This document shows, one piece after another, positions 23,966 to 35,877 of a stretch of DNA of 64,000 bases. Position 1 is the first letter of the stretch; each line of letters opens with the position of its first letter. The notes beneath the pieces are model-generated. The model saw only the letters and a program-made list of their open reading frames with translations, had not been told where the DNA came from and searched no databases. The stretch is from the NCBI GenBank assembly GCA_026874595.1, contig CM049318.1:2601741-2665740 (forward strand), read 5' to 3'. The translations under genes were made by a program, and so were the position numbers. Origin of the DNA: Sipunculus nudus. Lineage: Eukaryota; Annelida; Sipuncula; Golfingiida; Sipunculidae.

Positions 23966-26900
23966 GATGAAATTTGTTACACATTCCAAAAAGTAATTAA
24001 ACAGAGTATGAAAATACATGGCTCACTCCAGAAATAGAGGAATTTCACAGGAGGACTTGAGACAAAGCTTTTACAGGAATTTGCATGGTAAATTTACATG
24101 ACCTTAACTTAAGGTCTGTTTAATTGAATTAGATATTTAATTCAAGAAGAGAGTTTAACATAATAATATTTATCCAATAATAACAAATACCTTGGAAATA
24201 TGACTGTGTAATAAAACAAATATTTACCGCTGGAAAATATAAGAAACCAAAGGAGACATTTTTTTTCATGGGAAACTAGAAAAGCACTAGGAGAGCATAT
24301 AGACCTTTGCCAATTCAGCTGACATTATCCCCATATGGCATGGTCAGTAACGCAGTGGTTTTCCTTACAAATTTTTTTAGATCCAGATGATGATGCAGAT
24401 AACTCCCAAAATTTAATCAATTTTTTTCTTGTTTCATTGCTATCCTGAAACTCCTGTTAATAATTTTTTTAGTAATGTTGCAAACAGAAAAACAGACAGA
24501 CAATAAAACCAACATCAACAAAAACATAACCAGGAGGTGAATATAGGAAATCAGTCAGTGGAAGCCATCATAACATGACACTCAGGCCTTCTGAAAAACT
24601 GATGGGGGCAGACCTGTTCAGTTAATCAAAAATTGACTTTTCGAGCGGCAGACTGCCGCCAGTGGGAGCCCTGAAAATATACATTAGCAAAAACCAAACA
24701 CTAAGGTAAAAAATCCTACCAGATAGGCAGCTTTACCTGAATCGATTCATACTGTGCTGGACAATGTTATAGAGTCTTCCTTTTAAGGAGTGTCCCACCT
24801 CCCTAAGCATTTCTTGAATAATGAATCAGAGGACATTCTGCTGGCAGACAAATAAGCCAACAATCTAGCAAACAGACAGTAGAAACATGAGGAAACAAAA
24901 CTTCATTGCTGGACTTAATAAAAAATGGAGCTGGTATACAAATTACCACTCTAAACTGGAAGATAATAATTGACATTTAAATTATGAAGTGAACTGTTGT
25001 ACATTATATAGATTTCCTAAGGTAAATGAGTTGCAAACTGCAAACATGATTTTATTATAAACTATCACAATTATACAGTGATAAATTGTAAATTAAATCC
25101 ATGTTTGAAGGAGAATGACAATTTATATTATACTGTAAATTTAATGACCCTGAAAAACAATTGACAAAAATATTAGAGTTCTGCAGACTTCAGGTAAATC
25201 ACTGATTGAGAATGAGAAGTCCTGAAAATATATCATATTAATAATACTTATATACTTATCTAACTTACTAATTTTGTAATAGGCTACATGTGACTCCATT
25301 CAGAACAACAGCATTTTTTACAAGGAGATAAGCGGGTCTTAAGCCCCAAGTGATTTCATCTGTTTATGCCATTGTCATGATGCGTAGTAGGTTTTCACCT
25401 TTTAAAAGCTTCTACACTTCTTCATGGAATGATCTGAAAGATTATCCATGAAACAAAAAGCACCATCCGTTTCAATCAAGTTGGTGTTACTGCAAAGGAT
25501 TATGGGGCATGAACTTTTTGTTACATGGATGTTATATCGATCGATCTTCTTTATGTTACAGGCTCATCCCCTGTAAAGTCAACAGTATCATTGATTTGAT
25601 AAAAAAATTTCACAAAACTGACAGACGAAGACTTCGTAACTTCAGCATGGACTTCAGGCAACAATTCATTCTCAAAGCAGCACTTTTATTTCATTATGTT
25701 CCTGCATGTCATATAATTCAACAAAGTCAAGGTTTTCAACAGGAAGATAATTTAAATATCCCAGGATGCTCTTGCCAAAATGTCGCTGGTCCAATCTGAG
25801 TTTATACATTCCAAGGGGAGGTGATATGTAAAATTTTGAAGGGCTACCAAAAATGAATTTTTTTTTTATTTTATGTCATCATCATTATCAGCAATTGTCA
25901 TTATATGATTATTTGATTACAATGAAAGGTTAGGGACAGTTTTCAGCGCAGTAATTGCTTGAGACAGGAGACAGGACGAAATGGTCAGTGACTGCTACTA
26001 TGGCAGATTTGATCCTCTCAGTACTAAAGCCAGAATCTGTGCATCTCATTCGATGCTTGACTCCCAGAACCAAGCATCCACCAGTGATTTTGAGCATCAG
26101 AGACATTTCTCCCTATCGTCCTGAAAGCCCTGAAGACATGATTTAATTATGTTCCACATATGGTACTGGATTAGATGAACTGTTTTGAAACCATCTAGAA
26201 TTGGGGATTAAATAAATCAGCCATAAATAAAACAGAGTTTCTAGGTGTACAATTGTCCATCTGGACATATGTCCATACAATGTTCCATTCTGTGATCAGA
26301 TTAAATCCAAGTCTTAAATAATCCCCTGCATTATTTAGCGAGTGAGTCAGAACTTCATCTTAATAATGGAAATGCCTGGCTTAAATTGATGCCAGTCTTA
26401 TTTAGAGACTGGATCTCAAAATAATTTCTCACTGCCACCTGATGTTTTAAAATGTTAGTCATGATTTAATTTATTTTTTTTTATAATTCTACATAAATCA
26501 AGTAAATAATACTTTTAAATTTCATTTCAGTTCCTGCTCTGTTTGGTTTTATTTGAAATTTACCCATATTCCAGCAATGTCCCAGGTGCATGCCAACAAG
26601 GTGATTAATATACAAGCAGTTTGTTTCCATTCTTAAAGAAAGTTCATCATGTGCAACACTGCTTTTTCCTTATCTAATAACAGATATTTTATATGGAATT
26701 CTATTTCAATATGTGATGACTTGGTAGAAATACCTGGTTGAACTCTGTAAGCGACAGATTTTGTATCTTCCCATCTAAAAGATTTTTTCCTTTTTCATTT
26801 CTACAAAGACTTTGCCAAGACCAGTACCATGAAAAATTTTCTGTGGAAACTGATAAATGTTCACAATGTTGGCCAACTTGTATAATTCACTTGACAATTT

Positions 26901-27054
26901 GGGTAATTTTTTCTGATGAAGATCTTGGTATTCAATTTTTTCTTAACTATCAAGCTTAAATAGAAGCCTACCTACTTTGGATGCTAGGTCAAAACAGAGT
27001 TTGAAAAAAAATTAAAAGCTTGGGTTTTTTTAATCATGGATATATATGCCAATA
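23966..27054. other. No gene recognised
   Basis: AT-rich. A 96-codon plus-strand frame at 25509-25799 has no recognised domain and no supporting context. A small hairpin element is listed separately at 24.6 kb. Confidence 0.4.
24583..24673. other. Short hairpin-bearing element with CAGG ends
   Basis: A perfect 7-bp stem GCGGCAG-A-CTGCCGC lies at 24645-24659. The outer sequences CAGGCCTTC on the left and, inverted, CAGGGCTCC on the right match at 7 of 9 positions. This suggests a tiny non-autonomous DNA transposon. No clear target-site duplication was found. Confidence 0.35.
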
Positions 27055-27210
27055 GGGTTCCATCATTTCCTGTATCAACACAGGGTTCCATCTGCACCAG
27101 TTACAACACAGGGTTCCATCTGTTCCTGTATCAACACAGGATTCCATCTGTTCCTGTATCAACACAGGGTTCCATCTGCACCTGTATCAACACAGGGTTC
27201 CATCTGTACC
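27055..27210. repeat. 28-bp minisatellite, about six units
   Basis: Head-to-tail units of the form GTTCCATCTGCACCTGTATC plus AACACAGG. The overlapping short frames on both strands are consequences of the repeat. Confidence 0.9.
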
Positions 27211-30200
27211 TCAGGCCTCCCACTCATTTTTGAGTTTTTTAATGATTTTATAACATTTTTGTAAAATTTTATGACATTTTTATGCTCTTTACAAGAGCCT
27301 TTTATTTGTAAGTTTATGTTCTTCAGACAAGGTCCCCATAATTTCCATAGCATTTGCACATGATTATAACATAGGTAATACAGTTGAAAAAAAGCAGAAA
27401 CCTGATTCTATAGTTTGTACCTCCTACTACTGGGACACACATTTATGAGTCCCCAAACAAATGAGCCAGGAAAAAACCCAACAAATTAGCTAGTAATGTT
27501 AATATTGATTCTTCCTAAGACTACAGCATATAAGAAGATTATCCTTTTCCTCAAACTGGCCTTATTTTCTAAATTTCCAGCACTATTTTAAAACAAATAT
27601 ACAGAAAAATAATAAATTCTACTGCTCCATTAAAAAAATTTAAAAATAATTTATTTTAACATTCTAACACTTTAAATTCTAGCACTTATTTAGAAAGAAA
27701 TCATTTTATGGGTATGTTAATCAGTGCAGATGGGAATTCAGTTGAGTTCGGAACTCAACTGAGTTGAGAAGGGAATTCCATTGCAACTAGTTGAGATAGG
27801 AATTTAAATCTCAACTGGCTATTTTCCAGCTGAGATTGGATTTCCCATCTAAATGGTTGAGAAGGGAATAGTGTTTTAATCCAATCTCAACCAGTTGACA
27901 TTGGAATATTCCAATGTACATTGCTTCACACTGATATTTTACTTTGGGATATCCTGAAAATACACTAGTTTTCTTTAGAATTTCTGATTATTATAGCTTA
28001 TTATATGTAACTACCGGTAGGTGAAACAGTCTATTTTGGAATATCCTGAAGTACACTAATCTACAGTAGAATATCTTACCCTTGTTGTTAAGATTTATTT
28101 TGGGTTTCAATTTTTGTTCAGTGTACACAAGAATATCTGATTATCTGTTAATTTTTTGCTTGGGTGACAATACATGCAGGGCCCACCTTAGAACACTAAC
28201 CAGAAAAGCATAGATATAAACAAATTTGAGGGAATGAAACAGACTAGGTATTCATGTGAGCAATTCCATAACTAAATTGTAATCACAATTGAAACTATGC
28301 AGATGCAGCATTTACAATAAATAATTTAAATACTCAAGGATCTATTTAACACTGATAAGCACATCAAATGTAGAAAAAATGTTTTATAGAGTAAATCTTT
28401 CAGCTTTACATGGTCAATGATAATTCTAAAGTTTTAAAAGCTTCCAAGCATATCATGAAAAAAATTGACTTTATTCCTAAATACAGTACTTTGTGAAACA
28501 ACATCCAGGACTGTAATAAAGCTGTAACGATATTAAAACAAATTTGTTTTTGTTTTACTAAAATATGGCATTCACTGAAACAACTTCCACTACAGCTACA
28601 GAGTCAATTCCTAGGGATGAATGGTTTTATTATAGAAACATATGACATGAAGGGTCATAAAGTTTTCTTCTGCGGAGCCTTCATCTGATGTAAACCTGGT
28701 TTTAAGAACATCAGCCAGAGAATGGAGACCACAGCTTATAAACAACAATGTACAATGAAATCTAGCTGCAGTTTTCTTTCAAACTATACTAGATAAAAGT
28801 ATAAAGAAAGAAATAAAACATTTATATATCACTGCCACAATATCATGATTTTACAAATTTATTTTTTATTATAATTTAATTACATTAAATTTCTCAATAG
28901 CTTATCCAGAATATACCTACAATTATAGTGTTGGTTGATTTATGTAAAAGATTAATTATTAACAACAGCTCAGACCATGACCACAACCATCTGCTAGGAC
29001 AGTCCAAATACTTATCGCCATTTTTGTCATCGGCCCCTCATTTTGCCTCCAGATTGGTAAAATCAATAAGTCGCAAGATGCATGTTTTAACTGATGGTTT
29101 ACCTAAAAATGACTTGATAAATAAAATATTGTGTGTCTACATCAAACAGTTATTTCCGCAATCTATAAATGTTCATCATGACTTTTGTTATGCTGCAGGG
29201 TTCAGGGATTCTAAGATGCCTTTAAATTACTTGCAGATTAAAAACAGAACCTGATATAAATGAAACTACCGTACCTCCTTGAAAGACACCAAACATTAAG
29301 GTTATGTAGTTACTCGGAAACTTGGTAATTTTATTGTCTCTCGACCTAAAAATATTATCTTAAATCTTTCATTGGGCATCATTCATGGTTTTGATTACCT
29401 TAACATAGCATATTAATTATTTAGTCGTTTCCTTAGTCAACATTTATGAGTCTGATTACACCCAGGCATTAATGGATATTTGACATTAGAGGTCATATAT
29501 AATTAATTATACTTAACAAAAATAACTAAGATTCATTTTTTTCCATAATTAAGTTAATGATGACAGTGATATTGGAAAAGTATATTAAAGATATATCAAT
29601 TACCCATTCTATGTAATAAAAGAGTGCAGTAAACTAAGTAACTTAGTAAATCCATGGGGTTATTTATTATTAAGATAAAAAAAAAATATTTCCATGTACA
29701 TATATCGACTGAATATCATTTGCATGCAGTGACATTAAAGTGTCCCTTGCTTCTTTGGACACAGTAACAAGTGATAACAAACATGTTCTTTTCTTATTTA
29801 TCTTCCAGGAAAACAGACATCTAATTAAGCACACATCTGTAATTTCTATAATTTTCCATGATTTGCTGTTAAACTAGTGCAGGAAATCCTGCTGACTGAA
29901 TGTTGTCACAGTTCCTCATAATTGTTTGTGACCTTCATGTACGTACTGCCTACAGGGAACCTGATAGTTGTTTACAGTATATAGATCTTTTCTATGACCA
30001 CTCCGCACTGAGATGCTTCCACTCTGTGACACAGCAAATGCCTATAATTATATATCTATCCTTACCTTATGGAGTTACCCTCCATTGTAAAGTCCTCTAT
30101 GGCCAACAGACTAGGCCAGAGCGATATTACACTGAAGAAAAACAATACTGTAAATTCACAACAGTCTGTCTCACGGGATGCAACCCGATCATCAGGTGAA

Positions 30201-30241
30201 TGTGGTTCTAACCAGCTTTATTTTATTTATGTATATATATT
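27211..30241. other. No gene recognised; palindrome cluster inside
   Basis: AT-rich. A 108-codon frame at 28928-29254 is the longest non-repeat frame, but it has no recognised domain, no codon-use signal I can judge and no flanking exon. In sequence this AT-rich it can be chance. Confidence 0.4.
27735..27915. repeat. Cluster of GTTGAGA/TCTCAAC inverted repeats
   Basis: The 19-nt palindrome GTTGAGTTCGGAACTCAAC (27741-27759) is perfect around one centre base. It is followed by further arms, GTTGAGAT...ATCTCAAC (about 27801-27825) and CAATCTCAACC (about 27882), plus a repeated GGGAATTC. The same heptamer is used in both orientations at least six times within 180 bp. Confidence 0.75.
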
Positions 30242-30398
30242 TTGTTACAGAAACAGTTTGTTCAGGGGAAAACATTGGGTTGATCCCAGGTTCAAACCCA
30301 TGTCGGTTGCACATATGTCTGGCATTCCAACTGCTTCACTAGAAAAGCAAGCTTCACTAGCAAGACAGTTTGGTCTGCTTTTATGTCACCCTGTAACA
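30242..30398 (-). mobile_element. tRNA-like short element, copy 1 of a local pair
   Basis: It is bounded by TTGTTAC and GTAACA. Read on the minus strand it has an A-box-like GTGAAGCAGTTGG and, about 40 nt later, GGGTTTGAACCTGG, which resembles a tRNA T-arm. An almost identical copy lies 150 bp downstream in the same orientation. It is either a tRNA-derived SINE fragment or a MITE. The terminal GTAACA inverted repeats favour the latter. Confidence 0.55.
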
Positions 30399-30414
30399 CA
30401 CCCATTCTTAAAGG

Positions 30415-30434
30415 TGTTCTGACATATCAGAACA
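30415..30434. other. Perfect 8-bp hairpin TGTTCTGA/TCAGAACA
   Basis: An 8-bp stem with a 4-nt CATA loop. It lies just outside the first tRNA-like element, in the gap between the two copies. Confidence 0.8.
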
Positions 30435-30553
30435 AGATTCATTATCCCAAGAGTCACAATTTTTGGTGAGCTAGGTGGCGGTAATAACTCAATTACTTCA
30501 AACCACCATTCCCCTGGCCCCAATGTCGGGTGTAAATTTGGATGAGCCCCCAT

Positions 30554-30713
30554 TTGTTACAAAGACATTTTGCTCAGGGGAAAATATTTGGGTGATCCCA
30601 GGTTTGAACCCATGTAGGTGTCACATATGTCTGGCATTCCAACTGCTTCACTAATAAAGCAAGCTTCACTTAAGTGAGACAGTTTGGTGCGCTTTTATGT
30701 CACCCGGTAACAA
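30554..30713 (-). mobile_element. tRNA-like short element, copy 2 of a local pair
   Basis: Same organisation as the copy at 30242: TTGTTAC on the left, GTAACAA on the right and a shared internal GTCTGGCATTCCAACTGCTT. Differences are scattered single bases and small indels. The pair may be a segmental duplication of about 310 bp or two insertions. Confidence 0.55.
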
Positions 30714-30739
30714 TATATTTATGTATATATCTGTATATA

Positions 30740-30742
<3 letters not shown>

Positions 30743-30792
<50 letters not shown>
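30743..30792. repeat. (TA)n microsatellite
   Basis: A nearly pure TA run of about 25 units immediately after the second tRNA-like element. Confidence 0.95.
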
Positions 30793-30794
<2 letters not shown>

Positions 30795-31296
30795 CACAGT
30801 CATTGTTTCCTGCCTTGAACTGCCTTGAGCTGGCTATGGGATAACTGAAGCTATCCAGTACTCCCACTGGTTATTTCTATCCCTACCTGTGTTTGAGAAA
30901 ATTATGCACCCATCTGACCAGCAATTTTGGCAACAGGAAACAGTGTCTTTTTATATCAAGTTCACCTCTGCTAACATCTATAGATCTTTAACTCACCACC
31001 TAGGTCATGTGATACTAGGTCATCACATGACCTCAGAGGCATAGCTTTCATCAACAAATCAAAATTGTATTGGAAAACCAAACATGCAGCACACATTGGA
31101 TGGATTAGTAAAAAAGATTCTGCTGTAATTTTACAACTAAGATCATTTTCATTTGGCAAGCTTTTGAATCACTCTGATTTCAATTTAAATTCTTTAAATT
31201 CAAGGGCACAACAGGAAACTGGGTCCACTGAGTGGATGTACAGACAATGCAATACAAAATTCTGATCCTCTTGCAGAAATTCCCATATGTTTTAAT

Positions 31297-31331
<35 letters not shown>

Positions 31332-32776
31332 ACACACACAGAAGAAATCTTTTCTTTTCATCTCACTGCTCCAAAGCCCCATATTTTCTTGTATGGTTTA
31401 TAAAACATAAAGGTGAAACTAACAAAACATATCATCTTGATTCTGCTATTGGAATCATATAAAATTTACAGATTTGGAAACTTTAAGGAGGGAAGTGGCA
31501 TCTCATTTAGTGAATCAAGACTGCAAGTGTTTTGTTAGTACCTTAGAGCTGGCTCTTACATCTCCGAGAAGCAATTAAATTCCTCCTTGTATGGATGTAG
31601 GTTCCTAAATTAATTAGCAATGGCAGGATAAGAGCTGCAATCAAAAGTGTAGTCTTCCTGTTCCAAGTAACCTCATTCCAACCTGTTGTTTATGGATGGT
31701 GCAGGTTCCCCAAAGCTTAGTAAAGCAGCATCAAATTTCTTCTTCAGCATTATTTGGTAGAAGATCAGACTTTTTGGACACCTAAATTGAAATCAATAAC
31801 AAATGTCTGCCTGTGTGTAATTGAATGATGAAGAAGTGGAAGAAAATTGCTGAAAATAAAAGAACAATCAGGATTTAAGATGATCGATGACTCCTTTGTT
31901 GATCCATGGTCGGTGACAAACTTAACATTTAATGTTAGAAAAGTTCACAGAAAAAATACTGATCCGTGCAAAAGGACTGTTGTTGGAGAGATAGAATTTC
32001 AATCAGAGCCTGATGTTATGGATTAAATGAGGATTTCTTTTTGATGACATTTTCTGTTGAAAAAAAGGAAAGAAAGTGTCACCACATGATATATACTCTC
32101 AAATTAAAGCTGGCTATTCTCCTACCTCTTCTGTAGATTTAATGAGATTTCTGGCTTACTCCAAATTAATAAAAAGTAGGTCATTCCTGTTAAGAAATGT
32201 TCTTATAACATCTCTATCATAGACGTACGAGCTTGTTTATCTACAGGTATATACTGTATATGTATACTGTAGAAGTGTTGGCAAAACAATGTAACCTAAG
32301 GTGGTTGGTTTGTTTATGTGTGGAAGTTGAAAGGTCACTGGTTGCCAAACACCTTTTGCAAATAGTTGATTCATCTGACTTAATATATTACCTGCAGATA
32401 ATTTTTTTGAATGTTCCTGGATAATTTAGTTATAAACATATGGGTATAAACAAAACAAACAACCTGTGTAGGATGGGACTGGCATTCTCTGGCCTCTTTC
32501 TATCAAAGGTTCAACGGTAACGTTTAGTTTACAGATGTCAGATCTCAGGACAGGCCCCTTTAAGGTTGCATCCAAAGTTTCTCTTCATCACAACACTACA
32601 GTCACGACCTGTTGTTCAAGGTTCTGTTGAGTTTCACGATTTTTCTTTGAGCTAGTCCAGCATATGTTAATTAACACACAAACCATGAGCAGTCCTGAAG
32701 TCAAACCTTGAGCAACACAGAAAATCCTGTACCCCATCCATGCCACTGTAACAGACTAGAATTTTTTTAAATTTTC
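30793..32776. other. No gene recognised
   Basis: AT-rich with one compound microsatellite. No exon or RNA gene identified. Confidence 0.4.
31297..31340. repeat. (AAT)n followed by (AC)n microsatellite
   Basis: About ten AAT units followed by five AC units. Apparent frames through it are runs of isoleucine or leucine and are not genes. Confidence 0.95.
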
Positions 32777-33229
32777 TTAAAGGGGCTCAATCACCTATTT
32801 GATCTGTATAAACTACAGGTAATCCCTTGAAGCTTAAAAAAAACGACAGAAAACGTGGATATCACCACACACAGGCTACTTGTTTTGTTTATATCAATGT
32901 GTTTATAATATGTGGGGGCCTGCCAAAATAATCTAAACCAATTTAACAAGGACATCTGGCGGAAAACCAGAGCCAGACCTTTGCGAATGATGTTTTGAAA
33001 GAAGTGACCATTCTACCTCAACATATATGCAACCTTTCACCTTAGGTAACGTTTTTTTTTATCTGTCAACATTGCTGTTTACAAACATGTTGTTGATAAA
33101 CAATGCCTTCCCCGAGGCATTATAAGAACTTTCCATACCCAGATTACCCTCAGATTCATAATATAAATATAGCAGAAGCCAGAAATCACATGAATTCTTT
33201 TTCAAAAGGAATTGATTGGGCATCTTTAA
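32777..33229. mobile_element. TTAA-flanked MITE, complete copy (about 450 bp)
   Basis: TTAA occurs at both ends (32777-32780 and 33226-33229). The left end reads TTAAAGGGGCTCAATCACC and the reverse complement of the right end reads TTAAAGATGCCCAATCA, so the termini are imperfect inverted repeats. A second, interrupted copy lies at 50.7-53.4 kb. TTAA target sites are typical of piggyBac-type transposition, but no transposase is present. Confidence 0.6.
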
Positions 33230-33244
33230 GATCTTTAAACAGAC

Positions 33245-33755
33245 TCACACTATGATCAAGATAGATATACAGTTGAGGGTTCCTTATCCAAAAAGCTCAG
33301 AAGACAGGCCTCTGTTTAGAGAATAGATCGTTCGGATAATTGATTTTGCAGGGTTCACCATGATTAGCCATATACTGGATGTTATCATATACTGACATAC
33401 TAAAATTAACTCAAACTATGATTAAGTTAGATATACAGTTGAGGGTCCTTTATCCTAAAAAGCTCAGTAGATAGGCCTCTGTTTGGAGAATAGATCGTTC
33501 AGATAATCGATTTTGCAGGGTTCACCATGATTAGCCATATACTGGATGTTATCATATACTGACATACTAAAATTAACTCAAACTATGATTAAGTTAGATA
33601 TACAGTTGAGGGTCCTTTACCCTAAAAAGCTCAGGAGACAGGCCTCTGTTTGGAGAAAAGATTGTTTGAATAACTGATTTTGCAGGGTTAACCATTATAA
33701 GCCATATACTGGATGTTATCATATACTGACAGACTAAAATAAACCTTGATAAAAA
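33245..33755. repeat. Three tandem 167-bp units
   Basis: Units start with AGATATACAGTTGAGGGT at 33263, 33429 and 33596, with similarity of roughly 90 percent by eye, and share CCATATACTGGATGTTATC. The spacing is 166-167 bp. They follow the TTAA MITE directly. Confidence 0.9.
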
Positions 33756-35877
33756 TATTTTTGTGAAGGTTTCCATTGACCTATTCAATGTATAATATAG
33801 AATACATAAACCTGAAAATACTTATACCTGCTTATTGATCTCATACATTTGCTTTAATTAAAAATAATATCTTTGATTGATACACAGAAAATGCTGACAA
33901 TGTGAGTTTGCACAATTTTTTCAGTTCATGTTAAAATTTTTTGAAAATATATGAAAGGTCACCTGAAGATATATGTGATAAAACATCAGTTCACAAATGA
34001 CACAGAGACAACTTTTTCCTGCTTGTAAGGTCTTTCTTGTGAAGATATGTGTTCCCATTTTTGTCTTATAAAACACATTTTTTAACTTTATGCCATAATG
34101 TACTGGGCCAATACATCACAAAACAGTATATAACATAATAAAAATAGCCATTCCTTTGTTCTTCCTGGTTTCCAAAATACCAACTGCCCATTTCCCCTTC
34201 CAGGTAGCAACTAAAACTGGCAATATTTCTTAGATTTGAACACTTACTGTCAAATGATGCAGAAGAGCTTCTACATACTGGCCAAATTAAATGAAAATTG
34301 GATACAAAAAGTGTTTTGGTGGTATGAAATTACAAATTAATTTTAAAAAATCTGTTTATTAAGAATTTTCATAATTAATTTCATCATTTAGATGAGTACC
34401 AAAGTGAAAAGTATTTATTTCTTTTTATCAACTTGGTTGATAGTTTTTAAAAAAATTATTTTTATTCTTGTGTTGACTAACTTTTTTTTTATTCTTGCAG
34501 GGTTTTTTGGTAACGTGGGTGTAAGCTTCTCTAATGCTTAGATTCTCTTTCAGACACTTGGTTCTATGGGACCAAGCATCCAATGGGACACACAAGTTTC
34601 TGGCATGTCACTGACCATTATCAGATGCCTAATCCTATTGAAAGCCCTGTCTTGTTTAAGTTTACTTTGTTTTCACATTATTGTTTCAATTTTACTGTCT
34701 TATATTCTTGTTTCTGAATATTTTGTCAGCTATTTACATACATTTTGACAATGGTTTCTTCAGAATTAACTTTGGACAATTTGAGACCCTTTTTTTTAAT
34801 AAATTAATTGTCTCTCAGTTCATGGAGGATTTATTTGTTTATTTATTTAACATTTTTGTGGAGGATTAAACTATATTGTAGTCCAGATCATTCACCTTCA
34901 CATGAGTATTCTTCTCTGTGATATACATCAGATGGCATCTCTAAGGTACCAGGATCATGCAGGAAAAAATATACATATTTCATAAACTGGAAACATATAT
35001 AATGAACCCACTTTTCTTTTAATGATGTCAGATGGTGAAAGAATCTTGATGGTATTTCCATAACCTTGAAAATAAAATATTTGGGATCATTCTGTAATTT
35101 TTTTATTATAATCAATAACTATCACAAAAATAACTCAACCTACTCTTTTTCCTCTCAATTTTATTACATTTGAATTGACAAAAAGGAGACTGAAAGGACA
35201 TTCATCCACTCTACAAACAGCCAACATACTGATGATGGAACACTTGTCTCACTGAATGATCCCTGGGCTCAGCATTATTATATATCACAGGCTTCAATTC
35301 ACTCAGGGACAATAAAATTAGGCTAATCTTGTAAAATTTATGCTGGAGAATTTTATTAGGAAAGGCTGAGGTTGTCTGAGCAATAATTTCACCCTGAACT
35401 TTGTAAGCATTACCCCATTGATCATTGTTTAATGTAGAAGATTTACAAATGGAACACTGCAAAAGGAAACTCCTACCATTTATCAAATATCAGACGTAGT
35501 TATCACAAGATCCCTTGGGGCATTAAACAGTTTCCAATAACACAGTCAAATCAGATTAAACTCCTTTTTGTGATCTGAATTATACCCTTGAGGCATTAAA
35601 CAGCACTCTATAAATTAGTATAATGCATATTAACATCACATTTAATTTATATTTATTGGTCTGTTCTTATTGAAAATGGTCTGTGTGGAGACTTCCCACC
35701 ATTACATAGTAATACATATACAACTCAAAGATGTATATTCAAACAATACTAAATTAAGTTCCTGTTAATCACAGGTCCTAATAACGATGTTCATATATTT
35801 TCTTGTCCAGTTATAATCTTAAATATTCAAAATGCACTGATGTGAAAATATATATTTGTGTCAAAACACTGATTCAC
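33756..35877. other. No gene recognised
   Basis: AT-rich sequence with no repeat or protein signal that I can support. Confidence 0.4.

Noticed and set aside
25509-25799. 96-codon plus-strand frame as a candidate gene
   Set aside because: Not recognisable and unsupported by splice or promoter context.
28928-29254. 108-codon plus-strand frame as a candidate gene
   Set aside because: No domain, no neighbouring exons, and frames of this length are expected by chance in 64 kb of AT-rich sequence read in six frames.
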